Shown piece by piece: positions 26,181 to 37,127 of a DNA stretch of 64,000 nt. Within the stretch, counting starts at the first letter, position 1, and every line of letters begins with the position of its first letter. The stretch is taken from the NCBI GenBank assembly GCA_028023455.1, contig JAQFVV010000150.1:2863550-2927549 (forward strand). The letters run 5' to 3'. The notes below the pieces were generated by a model, which saw nothing but the letters and a program-made list of their open reading frames with translations, searched no databases and was not told where the DNA came from. Position numbers and translations under genes: made by a program. This DNA is from Epiperipatus broadwayi (Eukaryota; Onychophora; Udeonychophora; Euonychophora; Peripatidae).

Positions 26181-26275
26181 ATTTAACTAATTATAATGTC
26201 TTTTAAAATGCAGATTGAAAATTTTTTTTCCTTTAATAATTATTTTATATAGCACAATGTTTTTTATAAAGAATA

Positions 26276-26584
26276 ATATTTAAACAGCATTAAACTGTTG
26301 CACATGCATTTTGGATTTTAGATGTAAAATGAATGAATACTAACACTTCAACCACATGATAAAGTCTTTGGAACAGATAGAATGGCCATCTATCTTTTTG
26401 AACCCAAACACTTTTGTATGGGTGAATCTTAAGTGTTTGAAAGTGAAAGCATTTGGGTTCGAAAAGATAGATGGCCATTCTATCTTTTCAAAAGACTTTG
26501 TCATGTGATTGTAGTGTTAGTATTCATTCATTTTATATTTAAAATCCAAAGCGCATGTGCAACAGTTTAATGCTGTTTAAATAT
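26276..26584. mobile_element. Palindromic MITE with ~135-bp arms
   Basis: ATATTTAAACAGCATTAAAC at 26276 is repeated in reverse complement ending at 26584. The arms match almost throughout (GTTGCACATGC, GATAGAATGGCCATCTATC, AACCCAAA) up to a short centre near 26430. It is 309 bp and non-coding. The superfamily cannot be set because the TSD is unclear. Confidence 0.88.
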
Positions 26585-26659
26585 TCTTGTTTAAAATATC
26601 ATTATATATATATATGTATAATTTTTAAAATGCCATTTTTACAAAGGAATATTAATTCT

Positions 26660-27429
26660 TTAACCGCCTTTTATAAGGCATCTCATCGACATCTGATGTC
26701 ACTCTAATTCTGCTAGTTTTAATGCTAGAATATTCGTTTGACAGTTATTGATTAGGTTTTTAAAAGTTCTGTAAGATGGTGCCCTCTTCCGAATTATTTT
26801 ACAAATAAAAAATCAAAAAAACCGCATTTAAAACTAAACAAAGAAAGAAGTTTGTCGGTGATTGGCTGTCAGCCGGCTCTCAGCTGAAAAAGACATTCTG
26901 ATTGGCTGGAAAGAACAAAGAAACTGCCTGATCAAGGAAAATAAAGAAAAACGCTGAGATTTTCATTTCGAATGCAATTTAAGTATTAAAAAAATATAAT
27001 TTGAGAAATTAAAATAGTTTTTTAATAAAATATACTAAAAAAAACAAAATTATTTTCGAAAAATATTGAAGATTTTAGTAAAAATATTTAAGATTTAGCA
27101 AAAAGAAATCTTTACTTTTCCATAACGTAAAATTGAAAAAAAGCGTTTGCGTCAGCACTTTTTTGTTTAGACATTCGCTTTAAGTTTGCCGAAATTGAAT
27201 ATATTTTATAATAAATAAATAGCAATTTATTTTTGAAAGAACTTTCATTCTCTTTCATAACCTGAAAAATTAGTAATATACTTTTTATAAATGTATCTGA
27301 GTTGAATTTAATATTATAGGCGAATATGTTTTAACAATAGGCTTTGTCTTCAGTTTGTGAGTTGGCCAATTAAAAGATTTGATTTTTACCTCATACAACC
27401 AATAATATAATTAGTGGTTAAAGGGTTAA
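26660..27429. mobile_element. Possible piggyBac-like non-autonomous element
   Basis: Starts TTAACCGCCTTTT and ends GGTTAAAGGGTTAA, giving TTAA at both borders with roughly inverted CCxCTTTAA-type ends. The body is non-coding and includes a less AT-rich stretch (GTCGGTGATTGGCTGTCAGC) near 26850. The match between ends is short, so the call is tentative. Confidence 0.4.
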
Positions 27430-28296
27430 AATAAGTCACTTCATATTTACATGATGTGATGTATTTATCTGAGGTTTCTTGTATGTAAATAAAGCAGCAT
27501 AATAACTAATACTTTGGAAAGCTGATGGATAAGTATCATCACCAGGCTGGCAGAATCCAGGCAATTTTCACCACTGGGAAAGGCATAATCAGGTATATTG
27601 GCATTCAGTCAGTCCCCTTCTATCTGGGACTTAATAAGCTTCAAGCCTGTAAGCTGTCTTCTTGGAACACATTTGAGGAAGCTAATGATTGATTTGAAGT
27701 TGACATGCTGGCTTCATGTAAACCAAAACTCCTCCATAGTAAACTATAGAGCAGCTACTTTATTGCATTCTTATATTTTCATGGTAGTTTTTTGTATAAC
27801 TCTGCTAGCCATCTCTTCTGGCAAGCTCTCTGCTACAGCTGTTAACAAACTAGCCAACTCCAACAAAAACTAAAAGCCAAACTGTTCTAATTTTTTTATC
27901 AACTCTTTTTATAAGAGTAGTTGGGTGAGGTGATAAAAACACATTGTTTTTAATTAAACTGTTTTCAACTATCTAATCCTTTCAAATCACTTTTAATTAA
28001 AAGCTACTTTTGAAAACAACTTTAAATTTTACCAAGGATGTAATCTACATATTTTTATTTAAATAGAGAACTGTAAACAAACATTAATTAAAACATTTCA
28101 AAAATAAATCATACTTGTTTTTTAATTTCAAAATCAGAATTCAATAAAATATTTATTAGACCTTTTTAAATGTTTATTTCATAATAAAATTTTATTCTAA
28201 ATTTAGAATTATTTAATCCCTGATTATTATTCCAGGAAATGTAGAAAATATCTACAAAATTTTTGCCTGTGTTCATTACTATGTTTCCTTTCAACT
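27430..28296. other. Unassigned, less AT-rich patch at 27530-27880
   Basis: The patch includes a 91-codon open frame (27598-27873, plus) with no recognised domain. It may be a transposon remnant. The rest is plain AT-rich DNA. Confidence 0.3.
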
Positions 28297-28335
28297 TTAT
28301 ATATATATATATAAAGTTATATATATATATATATA

Positions 28336-28375
<40 letters not shown>

Positions 28376-28384
28376 CACACACAC
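28297..28384. repeat. (TA)n/(TG)n microsatellite
   Basis: Interrupted TA runs with GTGCATAT and GTGCACAC breaks. Confidence 0.9.
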
Positions 28385-30004
28385 TATATTATTGTGTGCC
28401 ATATAACAGAACTGTTATGATATATGTCTAGCTATATTTTGCTAAATTTTCCATATAGCAAAATATAGTTTGTAGAATTTCTTATGGTGAAACCTAGAGA
28501 AGTTTTAAGTGTTGAAGAGGCTATATTATAAATCTGAACACATCCTTTATTAGTAGTGCTATTTCTATGCTATATGAGTTTTATTATATCTTTAGTGATA
28601 TTAAGCATATCTTTTTGATGGTTTATTCTCATATTTAAAGACTCAAAACAAGGTCCTAGCTCTTTATTGCCTTTTTGTGTAGGTGCTTATCTAAGTTTTC
28701 CATCATCTCATTTTGTCTTATTTTTCAATCCCTTGATGTGTTTTTAAGTGAGATATTTATTTAAAGTCATGTGTGACATCCAACCATGTCTTTAACCTGG
28801 CTTTTGATATGATTTGAAGGTGATGTGTAATGCCAATCACGTTTTTATTTTGCACTCTTGATGAATCATAGTGGTTTTGATGTGTAGATATTGTTGATAT
28901 GCCCAGTTCGCATATCCAGAATTTTAAAAATCTGATATTTTATTAAATTTATAATTGTTTATGTGGCTATAAATTTATGCATTCATTGGTATCAAAGGAT
29001 GGTAAGATGTATCTTATTTAGAATTACTAAATATTTTTTATAGGGACTTATATAACTGAGAATGAATTTCATTAACTGTGAGAACTTTGATGAGTTTATA
29101 AGAAATCATATTAAGATTTGGGATTTACTTATTATTTCTTTTCACTGTTACACAATTACTTAAGAATCCCATTTTATAATTGTGGTTTGTAATTCTCAAT
29201 AGTATATACTCTTTTTATACATTTATGTAATTCTAACAAACTTATAATGATCAAGTTAATCTTAAAAGATAAATCAAACTACATGAAAGTTTTAAATGCA
29301 CTGAGCCAGTTTTCGTTGTAGTGCTGAATAGGAATGCGCAGTTAGGAATATGCCTTTATATTGGGTGGTCCAATATGTAAATTAAGCACAGTATGCAAAT
29401 TAAGTGATTAGATGTTTCATTTTTTGGATATTGCATATATGATATTTTTCCATGATAAAGCAATAACATTTCAACACAATCGGGGTAGCTTGCCCATTCA
29501 TTAATACTATTCTAGCATTTCAATATTCAGAGCTACATCACAATTTTAATTAACCGTTTATTCATTAAGTTGCACGCAATTATATAAATATAGATACACA
29601 CATATGTATACACACAAGAAAAATAATTTTTAAATTTTTAAATCTTATTATAACTTGTTTAAAAACATTTTTCTCCAAACAATTTAATAACATTATTTTA
29701 CTGTCTTTAGCAAATGTTTATAGTTATAATAAAAATGATTAATGCATTTTAATGGATGTGAATGTCTTGCGAAATTACTCTGGTTTTAACAATCACTGGC
29801 TCTTGCACGATTCATATTTTTAATAACAGGAACTCTAAATGAGAAAGATCAGCTAGCATAATAAAAATTATATTATTAAAATAAATCTTAAAAAAAAAAT
29901 GTCAGAAAAATAGTACAATAAAATTAGCCTAAGAAGAAATTTGTATTTTCTTGGGTTATAAAATCTAGGCAGAGTTTTTCTTAGAAACGGATATTAGTTA
30001 TATA
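28385..30004. other. AT-rich intergenic DNA
   Basis: No gene or element was recognised with confidence. Confidence 0.4.
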
Positions 30005-30130
30005 TATGCCTTTGGCATAATTGTTAGCACATTCTTCTGGCATACCATTGAACCTGGAGTTCAAATCCAGATTAGATAAGATTTGAACATTTTAAAGCTT
30101 TTAATCAGACTTAAGATATTTTTTCAATTA
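30005..30130 (+). mobile_element. tRNA-derived SINE
   Basis: The A box TGGCATAATTGTTAGCAC (30013-30030) and B box GAGTTCAAATCCAG (30057-30070) have tRNA-like spacing. The following AGATTAGATAAGATTTGAA tail region is shared with 6020-6050. The GTTAGCAC word is reminiscent of cephalopod and other lophotrochozoan SINE heads. The rest of the body is decayed. Confidence 0.65.
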
Positions 30131-30744
30131 TCAAAATCATAAACATTTTAACTTTTCATCATAATTTGATTAGTAAACAGATATTCATTGCCCGCATTTA
30201 AAATATCTTTTAAGTAATACCTAAATTATCAGTATTTACTTTGAAGGACTATTAGAAAGATCTACGCTATGCAGTGTGTTATTTAAAAAGTACTTTTTAA
30301 AGTAATTGTATATTTTCAATCCCATAAAATCTTATAAGTACAAATATATATATAAAAATAAAGTCATGTCACACGACCTAATTCAACAAGCTTGTATTAC
30401 AAAGCTTGTTAAGAGCTTATTTGTTAACTCTCTCTATAAATATATATATATGTTAACAACTAGAGAGTAATTAGCCATTTTCTTTTATATTTATGTAAAT
30501 ATTGCTATGCTTACTAATATATATATATAATTATAATAATAGAGTATACAAACAGAAAAGTGCCTAAGGTGCTGATTAATAGAACCCAATATTGCAGCAA
30601 TAGGGATATAAATTTCTTCAATTCATTTGACTTTATTCAAAATTGGACATGTTATATTTATATATTCATTGAATTTGAAATTCCAACCAATTATTAACTA
30701 AAATAGAATAGATAAAAATATCTGGCTTTTTGAAAATACTAAAA

Positions 30745-30985
30745 GCTTTATTGAACTCAGACTTTCACACGACCCTCAACTAGCCATGCCATTTCATACT
30801 GCTGATACACTTGATCACACACATGCCAAAAAGATAAATAATCACCAATATCCATGCTTTGTGCTAAACCAGCACTCATCAGTTGGTCCATATTATCATG
30901 AGATAGCATGGTTAGTTGAGGGTAATATGAAAGTCTGAGTTCAAATCTCATATATATTACATATTGGAGTGCAGGTACGAAAAAG
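30745..30985. repeat. Hammerhead family 1, internally deleted foldback
   Basis: A minus-oriented family 1 arm (30755-30895) is followed directly by the plus-oriented outer end (30897-30985, from GAGATAGCATGG to the GCAGG...GCCTG hairpin). The middle of the palindrome seen at 5204-5892 is missing. Confidence 0.75.
30829..30901 (-). ncRNA. Hammerhead ribozyme, family 1, copy c (core mutated)
   Basis: CTGATGA (30876-30882, minus) is followed by a good stem II (GTGCT/AGCAC). The second core box reads AAAG where GAAA is expected. Stem I CCAA/TTGG is kept. Probably inactive. Confidence 0.55.
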
Positions 30986-31258
30986 CCTGTACTGTAGGAA
31001 AAATTTATATATTAAAATATAGTGTTTTAAGGTCTGCCTCTCATATATGTATGTAAATGAATTATGTCCTGTATGTGTGGGGTCAAAATGACTTATGGTC
31101 AACATGGGTATGAGAAAGTTGGCACTAAGGTGGGCTTTGAGCATTCCATCATCAGATTTTCAATTAAATGGATGGCTGAAGAGTTGTGGGCTGGAGTGGT
31201 TTGAAACCTGTCCATTAAAGTATGAAGATTGGCTATCTTAATATAAGCTGAGTATTGA

Positions 31259-31267
31259 TTATATATA

Positions 31268-31352
<85 letters not shown>
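31259..31352. repeat. (TA)n(TG)n microsatellite
   Basis: A TA run followed by about 13 TG units, directly upstream of the ribozyme. Confidence 0.95.
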
Positions 31353-31426
31353 AAAGATGATAATCTGGACCAACTGATGAAAGCTGGTTTAGCATGAAAT
31401 ATGTATATTGGTGATTATTTATCTTT
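31353..31426 (+). ncRNA. Type I hammerhead ribozyme, family 1, copy d
   Basis: Both core boxes are present: CTGATGA (31374-31380) and GAAA (31396-31399). Stem II lies between them (GCT/AGC with flanking imperfect pairs, loop GGTTT). Stem III is minimal, T-A and A-T with a two-base loop, ending in TA at 31406-31407, after which cleavage is predicted. Stem I is long and interrupted: CCAA (31370-31373) pairs with TTGG (31408-31411), ATAATC (31360-31365) with GATTAT (31413-31418), and AAAGAT (31353-31358) with ATCTTT (31421-31426). A short stem III with open stem I is the arrangement known from animal retroelement hammerheads. The structure was folded by hand. Confidence 0.82.
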
Positions 31427-31864
31427 TCCACATATGTGTGATCAAGTATATCAGCAGTATGAGATAGCATGGATAGTTGAAGGTCGTGTGAATGTCTGAG
31501 TTCAAATCCACTATACATTACATATTGGAGTGCAGGTATGAAAATGCCTGTACTGTAGAAAAAAAAATCATATATTAAAAGCTTTATTGCAATTTTTTTC
31601 TATATATTTATTCAAAGCACCTTAGAGAATTATTTAAAACAAATAGATATTTTGTTTTTAAGATATCTTTAGTCTTACCCAAGATTCTATCTAAGGATGC
31701 CTAAGGCCTGATTAATTGGGAGAATAGTTTGCTAAAAGTATTTAGAAACTCATTTACCAACAGTAAACAGAGCAAAACTCTCCATACAGTATTGCCACCT
31801 GTGCTAAACAGAGTAATCAATGGATGCCAGAAGGCTTGTGCATAAAATCCCCATCTAATGCCTA

Positions 31865-31931
31865 CTCATCCAATATCCCCAGACTAGTTTCTGGCTTGTG
31901 GCCTTCATCAGTGAGGAGCTTTGGATCTGAG
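31865..31931 (-). ncRNA. Type I hammerhead ribozyme, family 2, unit 1
   Basis: Sequence is the exact reverse complement of the ribozyme at 33219-33285. The CTGATGA box is at 31905-31911 and GAAA at 31888-31891, both intact. Predicted cleavage follows the GTC at 31882-31884 (minus strand). Confidence 0.82.
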
Positions 31932-32320
31932 AGCACTGCATCTAGATCTTAGGATCTAATGCAACCCTCTAGCAACCACCTTTTATCTCTACTTAACTAC
32001 AAAACTATGAGAATGAAATTGAAAACACAAAAAATATTTTCAATCTAAGCTCAATAGCTTATATAGTCATATGGGTCTGAACTCAGTTCAGCACCCATAC
32101 ATTTTGGTGTCTTTGGCTCTTTTACAACCATAGCCACCACTATCCTATTAGGCAGGATTGGTGTTAAACCATTAAGCATCACATGATCACATTTCCTATA
32201 CTAGCACATTAATTGTTGATAAACAGAGCAAAACTCTCCATACAGTATTGCCCCCTGTGCTAAACAGAGTAATCAATGGATGCCAGAAGGCTTGTGCATA
32301 AAATCCCTATCTAATGCCTA

Positions 32321-32387
32321 CTCATCCAATATCCCCAGACTAGTTTCTGGCTTGTGGCCTTCATCAGTGAGGAGCTTTGGATCTGAG
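32321..32387 (-). ncRNA. Type I hammerhead ribozyme, family 2, unit 2
   Basis: Same sequence as unit 1, with intact CTGATGA (32361-32367) and GAAA boxes and the full interrupted stem I. Confidence 0.82.
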
Positions 32388-32546
32388 AGCACTGCATCTA
32401 GATCTTAGGATCTAATGCAACCCTCTAGCAACCACCTTTTATCTCTACTTAACTACAAAACTGAGAATGAAATTGAAAACACAAAAAAAATATTTTCAAT
32501 CTAAGCTAGAGGGTTGCATTAGATCCTAAGATCTAGATGCAGTGCT

Positions 32547-32607
32547 CTCAGATCCCCAGACTAGTTTCGGGTTGTGGCCTTCGTCAGTGATGAGCTTTGG
32601 ATCTGAG
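32547..32607 (-). ncRNA. Hammerhead ribozyme, family 2, unit 3 (variant)
   Basis: The first core box reads CTGACGA, a change expected to reduce activity. GAAA and the C-TA-G-TC stem III are kept. The outer stem I has been replaced by a perfect nine-pair helix (CTCAGATCC/GGATCTGAG), because an inverted piece has joined here. Confidence 0.6.
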
Positions 32608-32994
32608 AGCACTGAATCTAGATCTTAGGATCTAATGCAACCCTCTAGCAACCATCTTTTATCTCTACTTAACTACAAAACTGAGAATGAAATTGAAAAC
32701 ACAAAAAATATTTTCAATGTAAGCTCAATAGCTTATATAGTCATATGGGTCTGAACTCAGTTCAGCACCCATACATTTTGGTGTCTTTGGCTCTTTTACA
32801 ACCATAGCCACCACTATCCTATTAGGCAGGATTGGTGTTAAACCATTAAGCATCACATGATCACATTTCCTGTACTAGCACATTAATTGTTGATAAACAG
32901 AGCAAAACTCTCCATACAGTATTGCCACCTGTGCTAAACAGAGTAATCAATGGATGCCAGAAGGCTTGTGCATAAAATACCTATCTAATACCTA

Positions 32995-33061
32995 CTCATC
33001 CAATATCCCCAGACTAGTTTCTGGCTTGTGGCCTTCGTCAGTGAGGAGCTTTGGATCTGAG
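32995..33061 (-). ncRNA. Hammerhead ribozyme, family 2, unit 4 (core variant)
   Basis: Matches units 1 and 2 except that the first core box is CTGACGA (33035-33041 on minus). Stem I, stem III and GAAA are intact. Confidence 0.65.
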
Positions 33062-33218
33062 AGCACTGCATCTAGATCTTAGGATCTAATGCAACCCTCT
33101 AGCAACCACCTTTTATCTCTACTTAACTACAAAACTGAGAATGAAATTGAAAACACAAAAAATATTTTCAATCTAAGCTAGAGGGTTGCATTAGATCCTA
33201 AGATCTAGATGCAGTGCT

Positions 33219-33285
33219 CTCAGATCCAAAGCTCCTCACTGATGAAGGCCACAAGCCAGAAACTAGTCTGGGGATATTGGATGAG
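33219..33285 (+). ncRNA. Type I hammerhead ribozyme, family 2, inverted unit
   Basis: Core boxes CTGATGA (33239-33245) and GAAA (33259-33262) flank stem II GGC/GCC with loop CACAA and an A-A mismatch at its base. Stem III is C-G closed by TA (33263-33266), followed by the cleavage dinucleotide TC (33267-33268), giving a GTC triplet. Stem I: CCTCA (33234-33238) pairs with TGGGG (33269-33273, one G-U), ATCCAA (33224-33229) with TTGGAT (33277-33282), and CTC (33219-33221) with GAG (33283-33285). This is the best family 2 copy. The weak point is the short stem II. Confidence 0.84.
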
Positions 33286-33449
33286 TAGGCATTAGATAGG
33301 GATTTTATGCACAAGCCTTCTGGCATCCATTGATTACTCTGTTTAGCACAGGTGGCAATACTGTATGGAAAGTTTTGCTCTGTTTATCAACAATTAATGT
33401 GCTAGTATAGGAAATGTGATCATGTGATGCTTAATGGTTACCAACAGTA

Positions 33450-34980
33450 GTGATAAGCTATCTAGCTTGGCTAAGAAATAACTATCTTATGGAACAATCC
33501 TAAGCTGATTTAAAATCTAAAAAAGTTTCTAAGTTTTACATAATCCAGATTTGATTCCAGAGCATGGGAAAGATAAACAGATCTGCCTATAATTATGTAT
33601 ATGGTTATATATTTATTATATGCTTACTATTAATTTAATCAAGTTATCATAAAAAGAATCTTTAGCACAATTTTGCGTATAATATTTGTTTTGACATTTA
33701 ATAAAAACTAATCCAACAGATCAGATTTTTCTTCAAGGGCATGTTTGTTTTTATTTCTTTAGATATATTTGCATAAAGAATCGCTTCACCAACTTTTATA
33801 GTTTTTATTCAGAATTAATAGATTTTGGAGTATACATATTTGAATATAACTTAACTTTAAACCGGATGCCTTAACACGTAATGGTATGGGGTAGTTTTCA
33901 GTTCACCTGACTGTTCTTTAATATATATATATAGGTGATTTGAACCCGGACACAGCAGTTGGAAAATTAAGCGGCATTTAATTTTGTATTTTTTTTGTTA
34001 TAGATGCTTAATTTCTCATTGATTAGATTCTTAACTAATTGGTAACTTAATTTAATTAGATATGACTAATTTCCTGTTTCTATTTTTAACACATGAACGT
34101 GTGCGTATGTGCGTACATTGCACACTTCAAAAGTAAATATGTTATTCGCCATGAAATTATTTTATTTTGAGCCTATAAACAACGACCGAGCTGACTATGT
34201 TTTTCTGTCATCTCACACAGAAAGCCTAAAAGACATCACCAGCCATCATTTTCAAGTTCACTGTAAACTTAATTGTTTTGTTGTAAAATAATTTCTTACC
34301 GTAAAGAAAAATGCTGACCCAGAACTTTTACTCTGCTTAGCCATCGCATAGAGAAATGTAAAAGAATGACGCTATAATTTCTATTCATTTTCATATCGTA
34401 TTAAAGCCCTATGAGTAAATGAAACTTTGAATTATTTGTGTTTCATGCTGTATTGACGAACAATGGTTATATATTATTTTAATATAATACTTTAAGACTA
34501 AATCAAATAAATTACTGAAATTATTTTGTACAACAAACTATTTTTTTTTTTTTAACAATGGTCTTGAAACATTCTATTTTCAATCGATATTTTTCATTTG
34601 TATTTTGAAAATACGCCTGCCATTGTGACTAATTAAATTATAATTTGACATTAAACAATACGTTTCAAAAGAGTCACAAATTTGCTATCATAATTGACAA
34701 TTGAAATTATAAGAAATAAAACTGTCGCATATCAACATAATTACGCTATATATATGTATAACAGCGTTGTGAATAAGATGAAAGGCAGATTGGTGCTATA
34801 CAGCCGAAGATTAAAATAAAATGTAGATTAATAAATGTGTGTTTCAGTCTGCATATAAAAGTTTGGTGGGTTGAGATTGAGTATGTTTGCTACGTGTACT
34901 TCAATTAAGTTGATTATACAGAATTTTCATTCTTTTGAAAATTATCGTACAGAAGCAGAATTTGTATTTTTTTTTTTTTC
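33450..34980. other. AT-rich intergenic DNA
   Basis: No gene was recognised; only short chance open frames. Confidence 0.4.
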
Positions 34981-35075
34981 ATATGTCATAGCATCTGCCG
35001 GGACGCGAACCCACACCCGTCTGCAACCAACTACTTGCTTGCATGGCGGCTGCGATACCTCTCGGCTAACATAAA
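34981..35075 (-). mobile_element. tRNA-like SINE head or tRNA pseudogene
   Basis: On the minus strand an A box (TAGCCGAGAGGTAT) and a B box (GGGTTCGCGTCCC) are separated by an insert longer than in a normal tRNA. The ends (GTTAGC... and ...GCTATGAC) pair only imperfectly. A poly(A) run follows at 34979-34967 in that orientation. This suits a tRNA-derived SINE better than a functional tRNA gene; no anticodon could be assigned. Confidence 0.5.
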
Positions 35076-35536
35076 AAAGAGAATATTTCCTAAAATGTCT
35101 TTTATGGCGCACCTTAGTAACATTTTTATGGAGCAGATAGATACCATTTATATAATGAAGTTTAATTCAAACATCTTAAGGAAATGCAATATCAATTACT
35201 TTTATTGGAGGAATGTGGTGGCCCAATACAATATAAAACTACAATAAGAAATAGAAATGATAAAATTGTGCCTAAATTATGAATGAGTTAATATTTTTAT
35301 ATATGATATATACTTGATATTTAAATACAATGTAGGATATAAATACTATTTACTTCTAAAAACTGTCAGAAACTGTTACCATAAAACACAATACCTCTTA
35401 CCCCCCCTGACCCTAAACCCTGGGTGTCCCTTCCCTATATGCCTAATATAACTCATCACATTACTAAAATTATTACTCCCACCCATCAAATTGCTCTATG
35501 TCTCACATCTCTATTGTATCACCTTCTCAATAATGC
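35076..35536. other. AT-rich intergenic DNA
   Basis: Nothing recognised apart from a CCCCCC-containing patch near 35401. Confidence 0.4.
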
Positions 35537-35835
35537 AACAAGGCAAAACTCTCTATACAGTAGTGCCACCCTGTGCCAACCAGAGTAATCAATGAATGCC
35601 AGCAGGCTTGTGCATAAAATCTCTATCTAGTGCCTACTCATCCAATATCCCCAGAATAATTTCTGGCTTGTGGCCTTCATCAATGAGGAGACTTGAATCT
35701 GAGAGCACTGCACCTAGATCCATTGATTACTCTGGTTGGCACAGGGTGGCACTACTGTATGGAGAGTTTTGCCTTGTTTATTAACAATTATCTGCTAGTA
35801 TGAGATGGTGAACATGTGATGTTTAGTGGTTTGAT
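35537..35835. mobile_element. Hammerhead family 2 foldback, degenerate
   Basis: AACAAGGCAAAACTCTC at 35537 and the following ~58 bp are repeated in reverse complement ending at 35778. The sequence continues to about 35835 with the family 2 outer end (AACATGTGATGTTTAGTGG). The ribozyme region at about 35640-35700 (minus) keeps GAAA but has TTGATGA in place of CTGATGA and TTATTC in place of the stem III segment, so it is a dead relic. Confidence 0.75.
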
Positions 35836-37127
35836 ACCTTAGCAACTGATCTTCATTCTCAACATGTTTACAAGATCAAATACCAGGAACCCACCTGACA
35901 TCCATTTACTATGGGGAATTTTAGGCAAACTGACCTGTATGTTTAGCCCAACACACATACCTATATAATAAAGATAGAACAAATACAGACACACACTCAA
36001 TATTTTTTGAACATTTTTCTACAATTGGCCATCTATTTGTTTTTTCATCTGTTAACATCATTTGCACTGAACACAGTGACACTAAATGAAAAATTAAAGA
36101 GGCATGGTATATCTCAGGTGACAAAAACTCTGTCAATAGAAAAGAATCATGGGTGCCCTCTCTCTAAAAGATAACACATTCTCCCAAATTAATTTTCATA
36201 TTAAAATTTTATGAAAATTAGCAATAACAGCATATATGTGCACCCACTTCCATTTCCCAACTTATGCTAAGTCTATGGGTTAACATAGTCAAAAGTTGAC
36301 TAAGCTCATATTATATAAAAACATAGTTTATGAAAGCTTTTCTCTATACATTTTTCATATTTATGATTATATTTTAGTCTGAGTTAAAGCTTATAATTTT
36401 ATAGTTATATTTGATATTTTTATGATATTATGTATTTAATATTTATATAATGTTAAAAATAACTATGACATATATCAATAAATTTAAAAGAAAATAGAAA
36501 ATCAAATAACATTAAAATTCTACTAAAATAATAAACTTATACTAAAATTCTAACATGGCTATACATTTGCCTATTGCACAAACAGATCTTCCCAAGTGAA
36601 AATCAACTAAAGATGACACATTTAAATATATAACAGTCTAACCATTCCCTTACTTCACTGTAAATTACACCTATCTTTAATATTAAAGATGTTTTTATAA
36701 GATTTATGGCCTCAGAATCAAGAAAACTAAGTCATAGTTTCTCAAAGTTATTTTGTCAATTCCTTTTTTCATAAAACTAACCTCTGTGTAGTCAAATAAA
36801 ATAGTTTGACCTGTATCAAGTTCAAAAATATAAAAATCTGAGTTATAATATTTATTTTTAACTCTACTTTTATGAACTTTATTTCTTTCATTATGACTTA
36901 ATTTGCTTTGACTTATATAAATTTTTGATATCTACTAGGTATCTATAAAACAGTATGTATGGAGAGTTTTTTACTATTTTAACAGCTTGTGTAAGCATAG
37001 AAAATGGAGGTCATGTGACGTTTAGAGATACAAAGAATCTAGTGATGCATCTATCTGCTATGTCCATTACATATGTTTGAGTTTAGGCTGAATAATAATT
37101 GGAATATTTTAATATTCCAAATGAGTT
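35836..37127. other. AT-rich DNA with a small family 2 relic
   Basis: At 36953-37045 a GTATGGAGAGTTTT...GTCATGTGACGTTTAG piece matches the outer end of hammerhead family 2. Otherwise nothing was recognised. Confidence 0.45.

Larger units (their letters stand above)
31020..31565 (+). mobile_element. Hammerhead family 1, full-length-looking unit
   Basis: A single plus-strand unit running from GTCCTGTATGTG through the CCATCATCAG and GGATGGCTGAAGAG region, a TA/TG microsatellite, the ribozyme, a TCTGAGTTCAAATCC word (B-box-like), and a terminal hairpin GCAGGTATGAAAATGCCTG. No protein is encoded. The same parts in the same order are found in each arm at 5204-5892. Confidence 0.75.
31754..33449. 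mobile_element. Composite array of hammerhead family 2 units
   Basis: Insert 31766-33437 is bounded by the same 12 bases, TTACCAACAGTA, on both sides (31754-31765 and 33438-33449). Inside are four units in one orientation (ribozymes at 31865, 32321, 32547 and 32995 on the minus strand) and one inverted terminal unit (ribozyme at 33219 on plus). The main head-to-tail period is about 456 bp. A short inverted piece (about 32506-32553) interrupts the second unit. No protein is encoded. Unit landmarks are GAGCAAAACTCTCCATACAG, AACCATTAAGCATCACATG and GGTGTCTTTGGCTC. Confidence 0.85.

Noticed and set aside
27598-27873. 91-codon plus-strand frame as a gene
   Set aside because: No domain, no conserved motif and no splice or promoter context; frames of this length occur by chance here.
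29360-29395. ATTGGGTGGTCCAATATG word resembling a mariner end
   Set aside because: No second inverted end or TA duplication was found nearby.
31865-33285. Regularly spaced repeats as a CRISPR-like array
   Set aside because: Units are ~456 bp, inverted in part, and in eukaryotic transposon context; no spacers or cas genes.
34981-35075. Functional tRNA gene
   Set aside because: A and B boxes are present but the acceptor ends pair poorly and no anticodon arm fits; kept only as a SINE head or pseudogene.
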